Shown here piece by piece: positions 60,884 through 64,000 of a stretch of DNA of 64,000 nucleotides. The stretch spans positions 1,922,001-1,986,000 of the forward strand of contig NZ_OZ245832.1 of NCBI RefSeq assembly GCF_965228705.1, given 5' to 3'. Each line of letters begins with the position of its first letter. Positions within the stretch are counted from its first letter, which is position 1. This DNA comes from Croceimicrobium sp965228705 (GTDB taxonomy: Bacteria > Bacteroidota > Bacteroidia > Flavobacteriales > Schleiferiaceae). The notes under the pieces were generated by a model. The model did no database searches. It was not told where the DNA came from and saw only the letters and a list, made by a program, of their open reading frames with translations. Made by a program: the position numbers and the translations under genes.

Positions 60884-61442
60884 GGTATGGCTTGCCAAAC
60901 CCCGAACCATCATTGAGGAAAGGCCGGATCCTCCAAATTATGGTAATCGCTATAGATTGAGTTCAGTCGAATCCTTCACCAAACATTGCCCCTACTCTAA
61001 AACAATTTTCGGAGCTCCCGGCACCTGAGCAGCGATAGCCCTTCGAAGGGTAGCACCCAGAACTCAAATTCGCTTGAAAGAGAATTGCCACCCTAAAGAA
61101 AAACATCAATCAGGCTGGCCCTACCCAAGAAGCGGTGGTCCAAAGGAATCGCCTCTCAGGGGCCTTGATTTTTTGGATACTTTTTTATCAAGAAAAAAGT
61201 ATTGAAGAACCCCTTCAAATGCCTCTTTATTTTCCAATGAAATTTGAGAGCTACAGCTTCGCTTCCGGTTGTATCAAGAAAAAATGAAGCGCAATAAACA
61301 TCCACTAAAGTTTAAAGCCACTTTTCCCGAGTCCTTTCCCAAGGCTATCTTAGAGCTTCAAGACTATTTAAATACCATCCAAGGTTTTTCCTGAACTTGC
61401 TCACCCGAGACCATTGACATTCGCCAAAAATTTAGCCGATTT
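60884..61442 (+). other. 560-base non-coding stretch filled by repeats A and B
   Basis: Bases 60914-61202 are the long A copy. Bases 61217-61287 are a B unit (CTTCAAATGCC to ATCAAGAAAAAATGAAGC). The remaining ~150 bases show no gene. Confidence 0.6.
60914..61202 (+). repeat. Intergenic repeat A, copy 4 (long form)
   Basis: This copy has the same layout as 57843-58132, with few differences over about 200 bases. The terminal hairpin is GATACTTTTTT (61176-61186), loop ATCAAG, AAAAAAGTATT (61193-61203), differing at the base from copy 2 but paired. With copy 2 it forms long direct repeats that flank a 2.8-kb segment. Confidence 0.8.
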
Positions 61443-61916
61443 ATGAAACACAAAATAGACCTTCAAAAACTGGATGCTGCTGCAACTGAACTAGGCATCA
61501 AATTACCTGACTTCCTTAGAACCTTTTATGAAGAGAGAAGTGACTTAATCAAGCGATTCAAAGAATTGTCGAGGGATGAAGACCATATCACTTTGAGCAC
61601 CGATTTTGACTGGATCCTCAGCTATAATCGGGATTTCTTGCAGCTACCCAAAACTGAAGGGCCTTGTAAAAACAAAATATGCATTGGTACAGATGGTTGT
61701 GGAAACGACAGTTTCATAATACTCGAAGACCCTGATAAAAGAGTTTTTAAGCTTGATCACGAAATAGCTAATGAATTGATTGATCCGGATACTGGCGATT
61801 TCGATTGGGAAGATGAAAGGATGGAAAAGTATGCCTCTCTGGAAGACTACCTGCGTGAAGAGATTAAATTTCTTGAAGAATTCAGAAATAGCAATGGTTA
61901 CATCTTAAAAAAGTAA
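61443..61916 (+). CDS. SMI1/KNR4 (SUKH) family protein
   Basis: The 157-residue soluble acidic protein has the SUKH-like order: helical start with ELGIKLPDFLRTFYEE (about 17-32), then ICIGTDGCGNDSFIILEDPDKRVFKLDHE (about 81-109), and an acidic C-terminal helix. SUKH proteins are frequent immunity proteins against contact-dependent toxins, though many have other roles. No adjacent toxin is visible, so an orphan immunity gene is one possible reading. Confidence 0.75.
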   Translation: MKHKIDLQKLDAAATELGIKLPDFLRTFYEERSDLIKRFKELSRDEDHITLSTDFDWILSYNRDFLQLPKTEGPCKNKICIGTDGCGNDSFIILEDPDKRVFKLDHEIANELIDPDTGDFDWEDERMEKYASLEDYLREEIKFLEEFRNSNGYILKK

Positions 61917-61964
61917 GCTATCCAAAAAGAACCCTTATCGACCAAACTTTAACTGCTTTTCTAA

Positions 61965-62498
61965 ATGATTCTTAAATCCGATACTCCTAATCAAGCGAAG
62001 GTCAATAAACTACTTGGAGCCCCCTATAAGTTTAGCTTTAAAAACCATCATAACTCCGGAACCGCTAGTTTATTCCTTAAGGAATATAATTCAACTTCAA
62101 GGTTTCTAGAAGGATTGACCATTGGTTCAAAATGCAATTTTGAACTAAGGCCAAAGGGCCTTTTACTGCATGTTTCCCTTCAGAACCAATATCAGCAAAT
62201 CCCTATACCCTTCTCCGAAATAAAAAAACTAGAAATTGAAAAAGGGGCGGAGAGCATTAAACCCATTCCGATGTTCCCCATGTGGATCCTCTTAAAACTT
62301 GGCCTTTCCATTCGATATGCGCGTTATTTCCGATTAAAAGCATGGGAATACACAATATCTGAACTGAAATTGAGACTCATCACCGAACTCTATGACATGA
62401 GTTTCCAATCGAATGGTTACAATTATATAGCTCTAGCTCAATATTTTAAATGGTCGAATTTAAATCCGGATTTAATCGTACTTAAAAAGACTAGCTGA
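61965..62498 (+). CDS. Hypothetical protein
   Basis: The 177-residue protein has a mixed N-terminal domain (FSFKNHHNSGTASLFLKEY, FLEGLTIGSKCNFELRPKG) and a hydrophobic stretch IPMFPMWILLKLGLSIRYARYF (about 100-121) that may associate with the membrane. No family is recognised. It lies 48 bases after the SUKH gene. Confidence 0.5.
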   Translation: MILKSDTPNQAKVNKLLGAPYKFSFKNHHNSGTASLFLKEYNSTSRFLEGLTIGSKCNFELRPKGLLLHVSLQNQYQQIPIPFSEIKKLEIEKGAESIKPIPMFPMWILLKLGLSIRYARYFRLKAWEYTISELKLRLITELYDMSFQSNGYNYIALAQYFKWSNLNPDLIVLKKTS

Positions 62499-62583
62499 TT
62501 TCACTGGCTTGGGTTTATTGCTAAGCCTGTAATAGTCTAAGCTTTAGAGAGCCAAACAGACCTGAAAATGATAATCAACTACA

Positions 62584-62913
62584 ATGAAATCTCTCATCGA
62601 CAACATCTGGATTGAAAGTGAAGAAAGAGGGAGCATCCTAGACGGATCTCAGAAAGCCAATGACAATTCTGATGTCATAGTGACCTTCCGTGATAAAAGT
62701 CGATATGTGGCCACTTTCTTCAGCTATCAAAACATTGAGCATTTAAGAAGGAAAAACCAGGAAACAGGCGAATGCTTGAAGGGCCGTTACTTTTGGGCTT
62801 CAGATATGATCTTGATCGAAAGCCTAAACCGAAAAGAAATTGAAACCATCATTGAACATCTACTTAAAGAAGATGAATTCCCATTGATTTTCCGCGAAAT
62901 TGAGGAAGATTAG
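62584..62913 (+). CDS. Hypothetical small soluble protein
   Basis: The 109-residue protein contains DVIVTFRDKSRYVATFFSYQNIEHLRRKNQETGECLKG and a C-terminal helix (KEIETIIEHLLKEDEFPLIFREIEED). The layout resembles small immunity-type proteins, but no family is recognised. It lies among other orphan small genes of the accessory region. Confidence 0.55.
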   Translation: MKSLIDNIWIESEERGSILDGSQKANDNSDVIVTFRDKSRYVATFFSYQNIEHLRRKNQETGECLKGRYFWASDMILIESLNRKEIETIIEHLLKEDEFPLIFREIEED

Positions 62914-63030
62914 TTAATAAGGAAAGGCTTTACGCATCAGCTACGGCAAATCTAAGGAGCTTAAGTTATCAATGGGCTACTCCAGAACTTGCCTTATCTT
63001 AGATTAAAAATCACCCAATACCATTTAAAG

Positions 63031-63408
63031 ATGATTGAAATTATCGCCGATATATTAACCGCCTTGGTTGCATTAGAGCATTTGTACATTTTATGGATAG
63101 AAATGTTTGCCTGGGAAACAAGAGGTAGAAAGGCCTTTAAATCAATACCCGCAGATCTATTTCCTAGAACTAAGGGATTGGCCGCAAATCAGGGACTTTA
63201 TAATGGCTTTTTAGCCGCCGGTTTAATCTGGTCCTTCCTAATAAGTGATATGGATTGGCAAATCAATATTCGCTTGTTCTTTCTAGGCTGTGTGGTGATC
63301 GCCGGGATATTTGGCGCTCTAACGGCCGCTAAAAAAATATTCCTCATTCAAGCTTTGCCGGCGATTATTGCCTTGACCGTGGTATTAATCGAAATGACCT
63401 CAAAATGA
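63031..63408 (+). CDS. DUF1304 family membrane protein
   Basis: The 125-residue protein has four predicted helices and the DUF1304 pattern: ALEHLYILWIEMFAWETRGRKAF near the N-terminus (His at about 16), LAANQGLYNGFLAAGL (about 53-68), VVIAGIFGALTA and IQALPAIIALTVV. The function is unknown. ATG 63031 is preferred; the upstream reading from 62989 adds residues not seen in the family. Confidence 0.85.
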   Translation: MIEIIADILTALVALEHLYILWIEMFAWETRGRKAFKSIPADLFPRTKGLAANQGLYNGFLAAGLIWSFLISDMDWQINIRLFFLGCVVIAGIFGALTAAKKIFLIQALPAIIALTVVLIEMTSK

Positions 63409-63432
63409 AAACTAAAAAGAGCTTAGGAACAT

Positions 63433-63894
63433 ATGCTAAAAGAAAGTCAAATCTCTGCAAAACTGGCACTGCTAAGAGATGAACTAGAAAACCTCATTTC
63501 ATTCTTTGAGCAAAATCTTGATTATAACTTGATGGTTTATGATCTATGGAACGCAAAAGATATCCTGGGCCATATTACGTTTTGGCATGAGAGCTTTGCT
63601 CGTAATATTTCCCACCTAGGAAAGGGTTTAAAACCAAAGCCACTTAAAGGAAAGCTATCAGAAGTAAATAATCTAAGTGTTGATACAACAAAAGCGGTAT
63701 CGATACAAGATTTGATAGAACGACTTAAAGATGCTCAAAAGGTGATCGAGGAATTCATCTTTTTAGAATCTATCTCAACTATCCCCTATAAGAAAGGATC
63801 TCGTGAATATTCAAGAGAAGAACACCTTGAAATCGTTACAAATCACATACGCAAACATCTTCAGGATCTTAGGAAAAAATATTTTAAATCCTAA
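63433..63894 (+). CDS. DinB/DfsB-like four-helix-bundle protein
   Basis: The 153-residue protein looks like a DinB-superfamily bundle of the DfsB/ClbS type: a first long helix (AKLALLRDELENLISFFEQ), WNAKDILGHITFWHESFARN (about 38-57) with two possible metal-binding histidines, and a C-terminal NHIRKHLQDLRKKY helix. Members include metal-dependent hydrolases and thiol transferases. The substrate is unknown. It lies 24 bases after the DUF1304 gene. The last ~100 bases of the window contain nothing recognisable. Confidence 0.65.
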   Translation: MLKESQISAKLALLRDELENLISFFEQNLDYNLMVYDLWNAKDILGHITFWHESFARNISHLGKGLKPKPLKGKLSEVNNLSVDTTKAVSIQDLIERLKDAQKVIEEFIFLESISTIPYKKGSREYSREEHLEIVTNHIRKHLQDLRKKYFKS

Positions 63895-64000
63895 AGCAAA
63901 TGCCCTGCTCCATTTAATGGCATTCAAATTTGCTTAATCGCGTCCATCGAGGCACCAATTAAACTAAGCCGCAGGATTGAACCTCTAGATATCGCCTATC

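Noticed and set aside
50750..61300. CRISPR array
   Set aside because: The repeats are long, palindromic and irregularly spaced by genes. There are no short regular direct repeats with unique spacers and no cas genes.
50363..63894. Prophage or integrative conjugative element
   Set aside because: There are no structural, portal, integrase, relaxase or conjugation genes, and no tRNA-flanked attachment site.

Overview
The window looks like a Bacteroidota chromosome, most likely a member of the Flavobacteriales. The evidence is a type IX secretion/gliding locus (porU, porV, a PorP/SprF protein, gldJ), TAnnTTTG-type promoters, a Tgt without the zinc cysteines, and many lipoproteins. Genus cannot be read from the sequence alone.

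Bases 1-17,190 are ordinary core genome: rsmG (partial) with a GT2 glycosyltransferase; tgt and an LptF/LptG permease; accA with its own promoter and terminator; a membrane protein, winged-helix regulator and DUF4153/4173-type protein that appear to share a palindromic operator; a leftward run of small envelope proteins, two FISUMP-domain proteins, a secreted endonuclease I and a lipoprotein; dnaB with a protein commonly mislabelled asparagine synthetase B; and a convergent putative porin.

Bases 17,238-27,790 hold two nearly identical leftward rRNA operons in tandem (16S-tRNA-23S-5S). They differ in the spacer: copy 1 has tRNA-Ile and tRNA-Ala, copy 2 only tRNA-Ile. Each has a TTTG-N19-TAnnTTTG promoter and a hairpin terminator. 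Copy 2 has two more promoter-like elements upstream.

Bases 28,080-49,957 return to core genes. A leftward operon porU-porV-cdd-pdhA-pdhC links the type IX sortase and its shuttle protein with cytidine deaminase and pyruvate dehydrogenase. Divergent from it are porP/sprF, gldJ and murF. Then come an acyl-CoA dehydrogenase, anmK, a Glu/Leu/Phe/Val dehydrogenase with nhaD, and a compact exbB-exbD-tonB-folC operon.

Bases 50,363-64,000 are accessory. All genes read rightward, most are small and unrecognised, and three are broken (frameshifts or an in-frame stop). From 50.75 to 54.9 kb the genes are separated by imperfect palindromes whose right end carries a CAAACCGTT core 16-25 bases before the next start codon. 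This architecture resembles integron attC sites and cassettes, but no integrase is visible. From 57.3 to 61.3 kb a second repeat family carries hairpins whose stems differ between copies but remain paired. Cargo includes DUF4304, propeller, GNAT, ankyrin, SIMPL, SUKH, DUF1304 and DinB-like proteins.
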